Positions 21,616 through 33,800 of a stretch of DNA of 64,000 nucleotides are shown piece after piece. Position 1 is the first letter of the stretch. Each line of letters starts with the position of its first letter. The stretch spans positions 62,001-126,000 of the forward strand of contig MU858086.1 in NCBI GenBank assembly GCA_033297075.1. The letters run 5' to 3'. This DNA is from Rhypophila decipiens (lineage: Eukaryota > Ascomycota > Sordariomycetes > Sordariales > Naviculisporaceae). Under the pieces are notes generated by a model. That model made no database searches. It was given only the letters and a program-made list of their open reading frames with translations, and had not been told where the DNA came from. A program made the position numbers and the translations under genes.

Positions 21616-24325
21616 TTACCGTTTCCTTTTCATCCATTTCCATATTCCTCTCCGCCTCTTTGTTACAACCTCCCTTGATGGTAGGATCTCTTCTTTTAAA
21701 GCTTGAACCCTTCCAGTTGTGTCGGGTGTGTGACAACCTACCAACCGTGACCTCCCAGTGTCCAGTTGATCAGTCCGTATTACTCCTTGTGAACCAGTCT
21801 GAACATCATCTTCGGCCCTCGCCTCAAGGGTCACTGCGACTGCATTTCCCACTTTCTCCCTGGCCTTGTCATTCTCTTCTTTGGATTCGCTTTCCACCTC
21901 CTTAACTTTTTGCTGATCAAGTTTGTCGTTTTCTTCGTCAAATTCACTCTCGACTTCCCAAGCCCTTTGCTCCCTGGCTGTGTCTTTTTCTTCTTCAGAT
22001 CCGCTCTCGACCTCCCAATACCTGTCGGGGACTCCCAGTCGGGCCTGGCTCCTCGGGTTCCACTGATCTTCCCCACTGGTCGTATTTTTGATACTGTTCT
22101 CCCAGGCAAACTTCAACTCGCTGTATTGATTGCTTGAAAACGCATTCCTGAGGGTGTTCCATTCTACAGCAGTTGGCATTGCCCCATGCGTCAACAACAG
22201 ATGCAGGATACTGAACGCAGTGTCCGTCGAGCAACCTCCAAGACGTTCATCGCTATGGTGCTGCACGTCGTACATACATTGGTGCAAGAACTGGGACCAG
22301 ATTGTGACTGGGATGGCCATATGATACTCATCTCTCGTGTCTGCAGGCTCATTGGGGCTCACCCCCAAGTTTAGAGCATGCCTAGCCAAGTCGAGGTTGA
22401 GTTCGTCGTAGGAGCCCATGGCAATCTTATGCCCGGGCACCGCACTCATGGGTTTCATTAGGGCAGCGATGAGGGCATCCTTCCTCCGGTCTTCATGATC
22501 CTCCAGAAACTCTTTTGCGTAGATTAAAAGTTCCAATCTGATCGCTAGGTTCAGGAAGTCAGGGCACGCCTGGGAGAACATCTCACTGACCTCTCTACTT
22601 TCAACGCTGAAATAGGGGGCCAAAGAGTCCAGGATACGGCGCTCCGTTCGCCCTTGTGCTTGTTCAATACCACGTGCATTCGCGCAGATGGTCGGTATAA
22701 GGCAATCTCTCCGAAAGCCCCCTCCCCCCTCCCCCCCCCCCCCCAGGAGGCTCGAGGTAGATGCGGTGCTGTTCTCTAGATGAGGTTGGTGTTCTTAACT
22801 TGCGCTAGATAGGAGCGACAGATGGACCCTCGCGGATCAAAGTCGTCTCCTGAGCGTGATATGAGCATGCGATGGACCTCGGATGCTGTCAGGAAGTCGG
22901 CCACAGTTCGATGGAGGAAGGATACGCTCATCGACCACGGGGGATGAACTGTTTGGCCGTTCAAGCTGGTTATCACAGAGATATGCACGAGATCTCTGCA
23001 TTGGGCAACTAGCTGGTGTTGCTTCTCGCCCTCTAATCTGGTGTAAAACCTATTCTCTTGACCGGGTGCCGGCGATTCAAGAGAACTGAAAGCATATTCC
23101 GGGTCTTTCATCTCAAGATCCATAAAGTAGAAGGTAATTACATGTAATGGCTTGTCCATCTCTGACTCGATTTGTGAGAGAACTCTCAAAGCCCTAGCGG
23201 TTCGTTTCCTATAAATGGGTTCGATAGAGTCGAGCATGCGTCTGAAGTACTCCTCCAGGTCGGTTGGTAGCTCATTCAAACGCTCCCACAAGTCTTCGAT
23301 CGTGTCCATATATCGCATACCTCGAATCAGCGAGCGGACGACAAGATAGACCCATAAAAAGACACCCTGGGCTCGGAGACTAATTTCCTGTGCGATAGAG
23401 TCGACTTCAGACCCATATGAGTCGATATCTTTGTGGGATTTCAGCTTGTCGGTCGAGTAGTTGGATATGTCTTGACGAGTAAGGTCTTGAACCTGCAGCT
23501 TCCAGTGGCCAGAGCCAAACGCCGAGGTGAACTCGACCCAAGGGCGGCTCGAGGCGCAGATTTTGATATTCTCAGACAAGCTCCAACCCTCAAGTATTTC
23601 AATAAGATCTTGATGGTCACCCTGGTACTCGTCCAGTCCGTCGACAAATAAACAAATGCGGAAGTGTTTGGTTGAAGCCATGGACTGGAAGCATTTTGAG
23701 AGTTCCGATAAACTCCACGGGGCTTGCATGTCTGTCCAGGAGGACCATCTTGTTGGCGAGATGACCGAAACCTGCTCGGGGTGCTTTTGCAAAACCTGAC
23801 ATAGCAGGGTCTGCAAAAGCCCCTGGTGTGACTTTTGAAGAGCGGTCCCCTGGGCCCAAAAGAAATGACTGGCAGTGACCAAGGTTTTGCCACCCGACCA
23901 TTCCTGCAGCAACTCTTCTGTCCGCCGGTGGCCCGTAAGAAATTTGAGCAGGGTGGACTTGCCCGATCCGGCTTTCCCAGAAACCCAGTAAATCCCAGAA
24001 GCACCAGAAAGCCACTCAGCCAAGTTCGACTTGTCTTGGCCGAAAGCCCACTCGAAAGTTGCTCTGTGGGCATCAAGGATGCTGGTCTCTCGATCGACGA
24101 TTTGGGGGAATTGTAAACTCCTGATGATGGCCTGTAACCGGGCTTTCTTTCTCTCCTGAGCAAAGGCAGCGAACCTATCGGCAAACTTGCTGAACGAGTC
24201 CCTAGCCAAGTCTTGGGGGAAACTATCCCCATCCTGTTGGGAAAACGACAATGTGGCTCGGGATGAGGACTTCTTGAGGTCACGGTGGTGGCTCTCCTCA
24301 CGTTAAATCCCAAGGTGAAAGTCAT
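21616..24325 (-). CDS. NACHT-domain NTPase (STAND/NLR-like)
   Basis: Three exons close in phase to 854 residues: 24302-24325 (8 codons), 22800-24233 and 21616-22722. Intron 24234-24301 is standard. Intron 22723-22799 starts GTTAAG and includes a G14 run before its AG. Residues about 20-50 are helical and charged; no known N-terminal effector domain is seen. Walker A is GKAGSGKST at about residue 94, Walker B LFVDGLDEY, then ICASSRPW (sensor-like). ARALRVLSQIE is in the winged-helix-like region. VSFLHRTVADFL is the usual end of fungal NACHT modules. The C-terminal third has no WD40, ankyrin or TPR; it ends in three 19-residue charged repeats and a basic tail (TKRRRGIWKWMKRKR). Expected to be an ATP/GTP-dependent signalling switch in heterokaryon incompatibility or immunity (family knowledge). 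Divergent from another NACHT gene. Confidence 0.85.
21844..22014 (-). repeat. Three tandem 57-bp coding repeats
   Basis: Each unit encodes 19 residues starting EVES (for example EVESEFDEENDKLDQQKVK). The EVES codons start at 22014, 21957 and 21900, exactly 57 bp apart. Acidic-charged, likely coiled coil, at the C-terminus of the minus-strand NACHT protein. Confidence 0.85.
22731..22744. repeat. C14/G14 homopolymer
   Basis: Fourteen C on the plus strand (G on the coding strand), followed by CT-interrupted runs of C6 and C5. It lies in the predicted second intron of the minus-strand NACHT gene. Confidence 0.9.
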
Positions 24326-24622
24326 TTTTGGGGGAATTGAGAGCGGGAAAGAGGTCGCCCATGTTATTGACCAATCATATAAATTCGACACGCCTCCGCG
24401 GCATTCCTTCCCTCTCATACCCTCTCTCGACACAACCATGTCCAGTCGGTTGGAGCACAGCCACATCTGCCAGCGTGGTCGATTCCAGGTTGGTGCCTGA
24501 TGTAGGTACCCGTGCCTACCAAAGTACCAAAATACAATTTTCCAACATCGCCCATTCTAGTTCATTACTTACTGGACATAGCAAGCGCAACCCACAAATG
24601 CAGAACAGCATATTACCGAAAC
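24326..24622. promoter_or_regulatory. Bidirectional promoter region between two NACHT genes
   Basis: 297 bp separates the two predicted start codons. Both promoters and both 5' UTRs must fit here, which suggests shared control (inference). No specific transcription-factor site can be assigned confidently. Confidence 0.6.
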
Positions 24623-27060
24623 ATGGCCGAAGTCGCGGCAAGCATCATCGCCTTTATACAGCTGACTGACACTGTTATCCGAGTTTGCAGCCATTTCATT
24701 GGCAACGCCAAGGACGCACCGCGGGATATGGTCATAATTGCCAGCGAGGTCACGTCACTGCGAGCCATCCTCTCCTGCTTCCACCAAGATGAGCTTCATC
24801 CCAGGACAGCAGAGGCTCTCCCAACCCTATTTGCACCTTCGGGGCCTATCCAAGCATGTTACAAGGCCATCAGCGCTTTGGAACGTCTGCTTCCCAAAGT
24901 TCCAGACGATGCAACAAGGAAGACGAGTTTCAATCTTTCCGATCTCTCTTGGGCGCTCAAAGATTCTCAGGTCCGGAAGCTGCTTGCCGAGATTACTCTG
25001 CATAAATCGACTCTTTTGCTTGCGTTGACAGGCGATTTGATGCAAGTCTTTCCTGGAATTCTGACGGCAATTGCTGACAGTCAGGGCTTAGGCACGAAAT
25101 CAAACAAGTCAAGGCAGCTGTTGGACGAGTTGAGCATGCTTTGACAAGAGCCGAACGAACAGAAGTACTCGAGTGGCTGCAGTCCAAGTGCCACAATCCC
25201 TCCGTGATTCACAACCGCATGCTCGAACAGCACGAGGAGCATACGGGCGAATGGCTCCCAAGGTGGAAGAAGTGGAACTTGTGGCTGCAGTCAGAGGAAA
25301 CGCCAGAGGATCGTTTTCTCTGGATTCATGGGATCCCCGGCGCTGGCAAATCGGTCATCGCCTCTGTTGCGATTGAGTCCATCAAGGCGCGTTGTGAGGA
25401 CGCTACCGGCCGGCAACTGGGATACGCATACTACTACTGCCATTACTCACATAACGAGGATTCTGGTTCGCCGTTCCTACGTTGGATTATCAGCAGGCTC
25501 AGCCACCAGTCGGATTGGGTCCCACCGCAACTTAAAAGGTTTCGAGACTCAGGTTATGAGCCTACCATCGCCGAGCTGCTAAGCGTTCTCCAGTCAATTA
25601 TGCCGCGGTTCAGCGCCGTATATGTCGCACTTGATGGAGTCGACGAGAGTCAGCCCAGAAAACATCTGCTGTCTGTCTTGACAACGCTTGCCACCGACAA
25701 ACATTTCCAGACCCTGCGGCTAGTGGCTACGAGTCGCCTGCATCAGGACATCGAACAGTCATTCTCCGGTATTACGACTAGCATTTCCATGTCCAACGCT
25801 TTTGTCTCCCAGGACATACAGACTGTTGTTCGAAACTGGATCACAAGCAGTCCGCGGATGAGGTGTTGGAGCCACCTATCCGAGTGGATTGAGGAGCGGC
25901 TATGTTCAGGGGCCCACGGAATGTAAGTCAATATGTTGAGCTCCAAGGAAGCTGTGCTCTGACGCTTCAACCACAGGTTCCGGTGGGTGGCATGTCAGAT
26001 GAATATTCTGGAGCGAATCCGTGAAGAGTCCCAACTCGTCCATGCGCTCAACTGTCTTCCTCATGACCTCGACGAGGTTTATATCCGGCTACTGGATGGG
26101 ATTCCCGAGATTGACCGGCCTTTTGTCCGCCGTGTTCTTCTCTGGATCGCAGGACACTCATCTTGCAACCGGCTTAGAGACCAAGGAATTCACATTGACG
26201 CCCTCGTCGGGGCTGTGTGCGACGATCTCCAACATTTGACGGGCAGGACTTATAGATATACTGCCGACGACTTACGCGAGCTGTGTGGATGTCTCATTAC
26301 GGTTCAGGAGCACAAACTTCCATTCACCGACTTTCTAACTGAGGTCTGTATGGCCCGAGTCGCCGAAGGGGATTGCATTGTGCACAAAAAGGGAAAGCAT
26401 CTCGAAGAGCCCCCCAAGGGGTACTTTGTGAGCATGGCTCATTACACCGTCGTGGAGTTTCTAGCCTCGGATAGGATCCTTGCCAGCCCTGTTCGATGGT
26501 GCTTCATGAGGCCGGTTGATATAGCGGATGAATTCTCCAGGAGTGTCATCAGGCAATCCCTCACTGCCGACCCCGCTGGGACCTCAGCAGACTGGGTCCG
26601 AGACCGGGAACCATACTGTTTAACCCTCGTCCCGCTCGTCCTACAAAATATAAATATCGACAACCCCGAGATGCTGGACCTGTGCGTACGGTACTTTCTT
26701 CCCACAAGCCCCCACTATTCACGGCTAGGTCAAATTCAGGCTCACCTTGTTACAGGTTGCGAGGACGCCCAGTCATTCCTCATGGCTCGCCTCCCCGTCT
26801 ATGATCCAAGGTTGCTTCCGTCTGAATACCAGCACAACGACCCAGACGCGTGGGCAATCCTTGGCATGATAGTATCGTACAATAGGACACTCGCAGAAAG
26901 ATATACGCGAAGCTTTACGGGCTTGAAATATAATGACATGGTGGGAAAGGGGCTGTTGGTGACCTTACTGAAAAGCCGGGGAGATGGTATGGCGCGGTAC
27001 AAGACATATCGCACAACTCTGGGCGAGGAGCTTAATCGTGTATATATGAATTCCGATTAA
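24623..27060 (+). CDS. NACHT-domain STAND protein with Helo-like N-terminal domain
   Basis: Model: 24623-25031, 25085-25922, 25977-27060, giving 776 residues. The N-terminus (MAEVAASIIAFIQLTDTVIRV...KDAPRDM..IASEVTSLRAIL) matches the fungal N-terminal domain of STAND proteins (Helo-like). Walker A is GIPGAGKS at about residue 219, Walker B YVALDGVDES, then LVATSR. GMFRWVACQMNILE spans the standard intron 25923-25976 and is a hallmark of this family. The C-terminus stops about 350 residues later with no ankyrin, WD40 or TPR repeats, so it is shorter than classical receptors. Between 25031 and 25085 the frame changes. A 53-nt intron would need a weak GC donor (G|GCGATT); reading through gives LTGDLMQVFPGILTAIADSQG followed, one base out of frame, by LRHEIKQVK, which also looks like protein. 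So a single-base frameshift is a real alternative. Confidence 0.8.
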
Positions 27061-27176
27061 CGACTAAGTGACGTAAGGTATCTCTTATCTTACACTTTAG
27101 ACGTATAGTAGTCAACCTGCACCACCTGACCAGGGTCCTTGCTCGCGTCATCTTCCTGCTTATTCATGACCACTCG

Positions 27177-28012
27177 TCAAATCTCGCTAACAGCCGGCAT
27201 CTTTCCAACCAAGCTCTCCATCGCCCTGCCCGCCTTCTCCTCCTCCTCGACAACATCAACAAGCCACCTCGCCAATCGTCCTCTCTTGAGCGTCATGAAC
27301 CATTTATCCTTGCCACTAACAACAGGTCCCACATACACGCCTTTCCCAGCCTCCCGATCAGCTTTCCACTCCTCCTCGCTTGCTCCACCTGGGATTCCGC
27401 ACAGTCGGACAAGGGTCCATTCAATCTCGCCTTCTTTCCCTTTTCCACCATCTCCAATATTGAGATCGAGTTGTGCAAAGACACCAGCAACTCTTTGATC
27501 AAAATCCCAAGAGCCCCGAAAAAAGAGCTGGATTCCCCGTGCAAGGAGCCACCGTCCAAAAAGGAAAGAATCATCTTTATCGACCACGCTGACGGTACAA
27601 GTAGCAATTATTCTTTTGACACGGTGCTTCTTCATCAGTGGGAACAATACGTCTGAGTAGAAACCGGGCAAAGGGGAAGGATTCGGCGCGTCGTTGAGTT
27701 GTGGGCCGAGGAGGGAGATTATCATTCTCGACTGAGAGACTGCGCTTTCTAGGGGCGTGGAATCGCCAAGTTGGCCGGGGATTATCTGCTTTCTACTTAG
27801 TTGCCATAGATGATAACTTGACAAGTGATGATTGCTGGCTCATGCTGGGACAGATATACCTCGAGCAACTTGTTTGAAGCTAGGTCAGCGGGGACCTTGT
27901 CTGGACTTCGGACATATGCTACTGTGGCGTGTCCTCGGAAGAGCAGCTCCCGGAGGAGGACAATCCCCGCGGGACCAGTGCCGCCTAGGACGAGGATTCT
28001 GTCGCCTGCCAT
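27177..28012 (-). CDS. NAD(P)-binding Rossmann protein, NmrA-like
   Basis: Exons 27860-28012 and 27177-27785 with a 74-nt intron give 253 residues. The N-terminus ILVLGGTGPAGIVLLREL is the GxxGxxG dinucleotide-binding loop of atypical/extended short-chain dehydrogenases; YVRSPDKVP and the position of IIPGQLGDS (strand with a D) follow the NmrA/isoflavone reductase-like plan. There is no YxxxK catalytic motif in the usual place, so a redox-sensing regulator or ligand-binding protein is as likely as an enzyme. The last 40 residues are acidic (VVEEEEKAGRAMES). Convergent with the plus-strand NACHT gene, whose stop is 117 bp away. Confidence 0.8.
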
Positions 28013-29104
28013 TTTGTCCGTTTTTGGTTGATTTTATCCTTGTGCTGTTCTTGGGCTGCTCAGATTCCCCGATAACATTGAAGACAAGATGTTAGTTCCC
28101 TATTGAACGCGGAGGTATCAGTGGCTCGTAAAGTAAACAGAAAAAAAGCAAGATTGAGCCGAATTCAGGGGTAAAAGGGGTTTGTTTTCTCCGTATTGCG
28201 GAAGCTCCCGTCAGCAGGTGAACGAACACACAGTTGGCAGGTGGCAGCGGGCACAGTGCGGATACGAGAACAAGGACCGGGTCTCGATCTCGGAATGCAA
28301 GCCGCCGTCAACACAGAAAAGAAACGTGGCAATGACAAGTGAAAAGTGATAAAAGAGTTGATCCTCTCTTTTGGATTGCCGGTTCGTTTAACAAGGTTAA
28401 ATTACCGCATAAAAAAAGACTCCCAGCTAACCCTGTCAAGGGATCAAAAAGCTCAAGACACTAGGCCGGGGTTGTGATGGCGTGTTTAATGCCAAGAGAC
28501 CTCAACCATCAAAGACTGTTGCTTGGTTTGGGAGATGTCATTTTGTCTGCGTTTGGACCTTTCAGGGTCCTTGAGATTGGCAAACAGACAATTTGACATA
28601 TAATAGGGCTGATATCACCGCTACTTGGCATTATTGATCAAGAACAAGCGACAAGTAATGGTACTGTGCCTGAGCTGAACAACTGAACCACAAGTCAAAA
28701 CGCGAGATGAGCTTTTTATGCAGAGGCGATGATCATTAATCAATATAAAAAGGATGTGACACAATCATGTCCATTTCCGTAAGACTATATACAATGGTGC
28801 CATATCATGTCATGGTATCAATACAACTTCGAACCGTCGAAATCGTAAAACCATGACCTCACTGCAACTGCCGTCAAGCCAGTCAGTGGTACCTCTTCTT
28901 CTCGTCAATGCGAGAAACATCCAATGCGTCATATCCAATCCTCATCATGCCATGTCATGTCATAACACAGACCACCAGAGCCATTGCTGAACGGTCTGCA
29001 GTGGGTATAGACAGGAAAACTAATGAAGATGCTATATACAAACAATAATTAAGAAATATTTTTTCCCACTCCCCAGGCGGAAGAGCGGCATGCCCTCAAG
29101 AAAC
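28013..29104. other. Intergenic, no gene seen
   Basis: About 1.1 kb containing the NmrA-like promoter on the left and the end of the lipase gene on the right. AT-richer around 28750-29070. No supported open frame or RNA gene. Confidence 0.5.
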
Positions 29105-30895
29105 TCAAATGTGCAACTTGGCGACATTTGCCTTGATCCAGTTGTACTGGCGAGTGCGGAAATCGTCCTTGAGATAGCCGGCATACCGGGCATAAAACTG
29201 CACCAGCATGCGGCTCTTGGACCACTGCGGCCAGTTGGCGGCGACCTTGCTCTTGGCGTTCAAGCCGCCGGAAAAGTCATTGGGGTCCGCGTTGTAGACA
29301 AAGTTGGCGTAGTAGCTCTGGATGCGCTTGCTGGCGTCGTTGGGCAAGATGCCATAGAAGACCTGCAACAAGTCGCTGCCGTGGAAAGTGCCCAGGATGG
29401 GGAAGCCCTCGTTGTAGCTGGCCAGGTAAGACCACGAGGGGACGTTGGGGTTGACCCTGGTGGCCTCCTCGAGGAAGACACGGCGGGTGAGGGTGAAGAC
29501 GAGATCTCCGAGGATGGCGGCCAGACGCTTGAAGCCTGGGTAGACCTCGTTCCAGATGCCAGACCCGAACGGCGATCCCTCAGTGATGATCGGGGAGTAG
29601 GTGTCGACGAGACCCTCCATGTCCTTCTTGGAGGCGCCGTGGAAGAAGATGTCGTTCAGGTAGCTCACGAGTCTGGGGGTGTTGGTGACATTGTTCTGGA
29701 AGAGAGAAAACAAGGTGCCTTCATCCTCTTGGTCGCCGATGATCATGGGCACGGCCGCGTACTTTCCACTCGAGACAGACAGTTCGGGGCTGCGGACAAG
29801 GACCTTGCCGTCCGGGCGGGGAAGGTAGGAAAGGGCGACCGAGTTGTACGAGAGGATGCCGGGGACCGAGTTGGCAGCGTTGAGGAACTTGGCGTAGGGC
29901 AGGTTGCGCAGGCAGTTGAGCGTGTCGCTGGACGAGTCGCAGCCGGCCTTCTTGACGACGGCGTCATAGATGGCCTGGCCCTTGGGGCAGTCCATGGGGT
30001 CGGCAGGGACGATGCTGCCAGAGTTCATGATGCCGGCGCGGAAGAGCGGCTTGCCCTTATACATGTTGTCGCCGTCGTACAGAGCCATCTGGTCAAAGAC
30101 GGAGATGGCGCCGGCCGACTCGCCCCAGATGGTCACCTTGTCCGGATCACCACCGAAAGCAGCAATGTTGTCGGCAACCCACTCCAGACCCATGCGCTGG
30201 TCGAGCAGACCGAGGTTGGAGGAGCCGTCGGCGAGCACCTCCTTGCCGGGCATGAAGCCGAATGCACCGACACGGTAGTTGACTGCTACAAAGATGTAGG
30301 GCTTTCCGAGGTCAATGGCATTGCCAACCAGCGAGTTGCCGTCGTACATCCATGACCAGCCGAGCTGTGGAACGAGTTAGCAATAAAATTAAGATAGTTT
30401 CAATAATAATCTCACCTCAAATCCACCTCCAAAGATCCAAAACAGCACCGGGAGCTTCGAGTCGGCAGTAGTGCCAGCGGGGCGGACAATGCTGATGGAC
30501 AAGCAGTCCTCGCTCACTTTGAGCGCCTTGTCAAGGAGAGGGAGGCCCGTGAGAGTTCCCAGGATACTTCCAAGCAAGTCGGTCGCATCGGTGTCGGCGA
30601 GGAACTGAGGGCAGGCAGCAGCGATCTCCGAGGCATCAAAAGTTCCAATGGTGGAGGTGCGTCTGACAGGGGGCTTGAGACGAAGGTTCCCCATGGGCGC
30701 CTCAGCAAAGGGAATGCCATAGAAAGTCTCGGTTCTAGCGCCCTGAATACCGACAACATTTCCCTGGGAGATGGTGACAGTAGGCCTCGCCCGCTTCTCG
30801 AGAACGGGAGATGCTGGGAGCTCAGGTGGTGCGGCAGCAACCTGGCCGATGAGAGCCAGGGCGCCAGCGAAGGCAGCAACAGAGAATCCCTTCAT
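29105..30895 (-). CDS. Secreted type-B carboxylesterase/lipase
   Basis: Exons 30416-30895 and 29105-30364 (51-nt intron, phase 0, joining GGGFE to LGWSW) encode 579 residues. I chose the ATG giving MKGFSVAAFAGALALIGQVAAA, a clear signal peptide, over one 18 codons upstream. Features of the family: FYGIPFAEAPMGNLRLKPP, SEDCLSISIVRP, oxyanion-hole FGGGFE, nucleophile Ser about 243 in GESAG, and likely acid Glu in DQEDEGTLFS and His in GTFHGSDLL. Length and motifs match Candida rugosa-type lipases/cholinesterase-fold esterases. It should hydrolyse esters outside the cell. All catalytic residues are present. Confidence 0.92.
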
Positions 30896-33800
30896 GGTGA
30901 TGAGCTGGATCCTAGAAGATGGATGGGCTTTGGGGGAGGCGCCGGACAAGGAAGTAAGAGGTTATTGACGAGGAGGCGAGTGTCCCTGGCTGACTTCAAG
31001 TCTTGTGTGACCATGATGGCGGGAAGGGGCTCATGTTTATACTTGTCGAGATGGACTTCCACTGAGACCGACCCCCCTGTTGCCATGTCTCGCTCGCGGT
31101 GACTTTTCTGCAACCCAAGCCCTTTGACACTCAGTCAACTCGCGATAACATGTACCGAACGGGCTAGGCGTACAGAATGGAGCCCTGTAACACTCTTCAA
31201 CAATTTTTAATTCATCTCCAAGTGGAACTGGACAAGGACAGGTCTTCCCCGCAAAATGCGACTCCGACTCGGGTGGAAGACGCATGCGAACCCGGCGAGC
31301 GAATACGGCCGGGGTCCGGGGGCAGACCAGGTGACCAACTATGGCCAGCGGTAGCTCTGCTATCGCCCGGGGCATAGCGACAGGTCGGGCAAGTTGTGGA
31401 CCACAGGTCGGCGATGGCTTCTTCGTTTGGACTTTTAGACGAGCAAAAGCATGGTCAACGTGTCTTGTCAACGGCACTCGCGTGCCCGCATTCCGGGGAG
31501 GTGACATGTGCCATGCCTGAAGCCAGCGACAAAGAGGGCATTCGTCCGTCTTCCCCACGGGGTAAAGAGGTCCAACATGCAACGCGGGACTTCACAACGC
31601 TGTATTGTAACCGTGGGAATGTCAGGCGGGTCGCAGCCAAATCGTCAGCAAAATCGGGGAGGGGAAGGGCGGCTAGGTTGGTGAGAAACTCAGAAACGGA
31701 CCGTCGTTCACTGAGGAGACTCGGATCCAACCAAGCGGGTGTGATGAGAAATACACATGTGAAAGCCCAAATGAGATGGTTCCTGGCGCTAAGCCAGACG
31801 ACAAGCCTCGGCCAAATAGAATTTGGAGATGACTTGCATCTTGTGGTAGTGTTTGGGGAAACGCGCATCCAGGTGACTTGTTACCTGTTTGGCTGCCCTC
31901 TGCCCTAAGAGCCCAAAGAAGCCGGGATACATCTTGGTTCAGTGAGACGGTGAGGGGTAGCCAGGTATCCCGATCTGGAAAGGAACGGCACTGGGAGGGT
32001 TGCAAGATTAACGACCAGGCGAGGTTTTCGTGAAATATTTGGCCGAGAGCAAGAAAAACAGGCTTGTTAGTTTTTAATTCTTCCGGTTCGCGGACTTGGT
32101 CCCGTCCTGTACACTATTTGACTATTATTAGAGCTGGTGGAGACCTGACAGCGTAATAAAGTTGGGCAAGGGATATTCGTTATTACCAGAGATTTGGTTG
32201 CGGGACCCCAGGAAATGGGCATGGAGACGGACGAGATGCCTGTCCTTGTGGTAAAATATCGTGGGAGATTTGCAGAAGCGAAAGGGAAGAATGGGCGGAT
32301 GCAACGCGATAGGTATCTCGTGGGTCATGAAAGTTGTTGTCAACAGGTCTTCCTGGTCCAGCGAGCGCGTAACTGAAATGTAATGGGTTCGGGGACCTGG
32401 AGAGGAGGTATGTACTGTACGGTACATGCTACTGTACATCGGTACAGTACGTATCCGTGTCAGAGAACCAAACAGGTTGCATGTATCCGTAGCTGCGCCG
32501 ATCATCGTCGCGTAAAGCTCACTTTTTCCCCGCAGCGGCAGTTAAATAAGACCAATATGTATTAAAGGAGAACGTTTATTCAGCATGCCAAAGGTGCAAC
32601 ACCAAAGTGGAGAGAAAAGAACATTCTGCAAGGGAAGGAGAGGAAACGAGGAAGAACGAAGCAGGTCCAGAGCCCCACGACACAGTGGAGAGTCCCCGCA
32701 AACCATGTGGACATTTACCAAAATGTTGGGGTAATTGGGGGAAGCTCACAAGGCAGACTATGGTCCGTGAGTTTGTGGGGGCGGGAAGGAGCGGCTACCC
32801 GGTTCTCAAGCCTTCCCCTTTCTGGCCTCTTGCTCCGACGCCATGCGTGTAAGCCTGGGAAAGAAACGGAAACGACAACGTTGAATGCCGGTTTGGTGTA
32901 AAATCTAGGGTGAATCTTGGTTAAGAACTTGAAGCTAGTTTTCACCCTGGAAGAAAGCGGTGAACATCTCTTCTTGGCGAGGAACGACGTGCAAATCGTG
33001 TTCGGGACTTGGCATGCTTCTTTTCTGGCAGTGGGTTTTGGAGAAGAATTCGTTTTGTTTCGGTTCTTGTTCGTTGCTCCATAGCTAATTTTAAGTTGGA
33101 TTGTGTTGGGAAGCTCTTATCAAGGCCATCCATGTTCTGGCTGTTCGTCTCGGGCAAGCAGTTGTGGAACCCGAGTCTTTGAAGAAAAGCAAAGAGAAGC
33201 TTGGGAAGGTCGAGCAAAGCATGTCTTGGACTGAGCCTACGGTAAGTCAAGATGTCCCGGCCCCGAGGCGTGAGGGATAGCAAAAAGCTATCTCCCCGCC
33301 ATCGCCATCAACCTCCTCCGGACTCCGGAGAGCGATATGATGGGTTCTGAAGTCTTGGTCAAGTTTCAAGCATGTGAATATGTACGATGCTTCTGGGACT
33401 TGTACAAGACCAGTTAGAGCATCGTAGTCTATCGGGACGTTGTTGGTGCCTGACTATCAACGGCGAGGGGTCGGCCCCGGAGGATTTTCCGTCCAGTCAT
33501 GAGTGCAGCCCATCGCCGGTGGGAACGGTGTTCCAAGTGTTGGAGAAGCTATGTTCGTATCCGGAGATGCGGAGTGAGGGGGCTGGGTGAGCCTCTTCTA
33601 GCCCTGGGCAGGTAAGGTGTAGCGTATGCACCCCAGTCTTGGACCCGGTAGTACAGTTGTCGCGGTATGTGCTCGGTCGACAGGTAGACTATTGAATATA
33701 CCAGTCACCCTACTAGTCAAGGTCTCTCAGAAAGGTCAGGGGATTTCTTGCTCGTCTTTCCCAGCCTGTCGCAATCATATGCCATTCTTGCTCTCCGATT

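Noticed and set aside
23441..24466. 341-codon minus-strand open frame overlapping the NACHT gene
   Set aside because: Alternative frame of the NACHT exon; composition is Arg/Ser/Pro-rich and it lacks the Walker motifs seen in the real frame.
29090..30355. 421-codon open frame on the plus strand
   Set aside because: It is the antisense shadow of the lipase gene, caused by codon bias; the minus strand has signal peptide, GESAG and all family motifs.
31037..31582. 181-codon minus-strand open frame with several Cys
   Set aside because: Overlapped by other frames, no signal peptide or motif, lies in a region without other coding signs.
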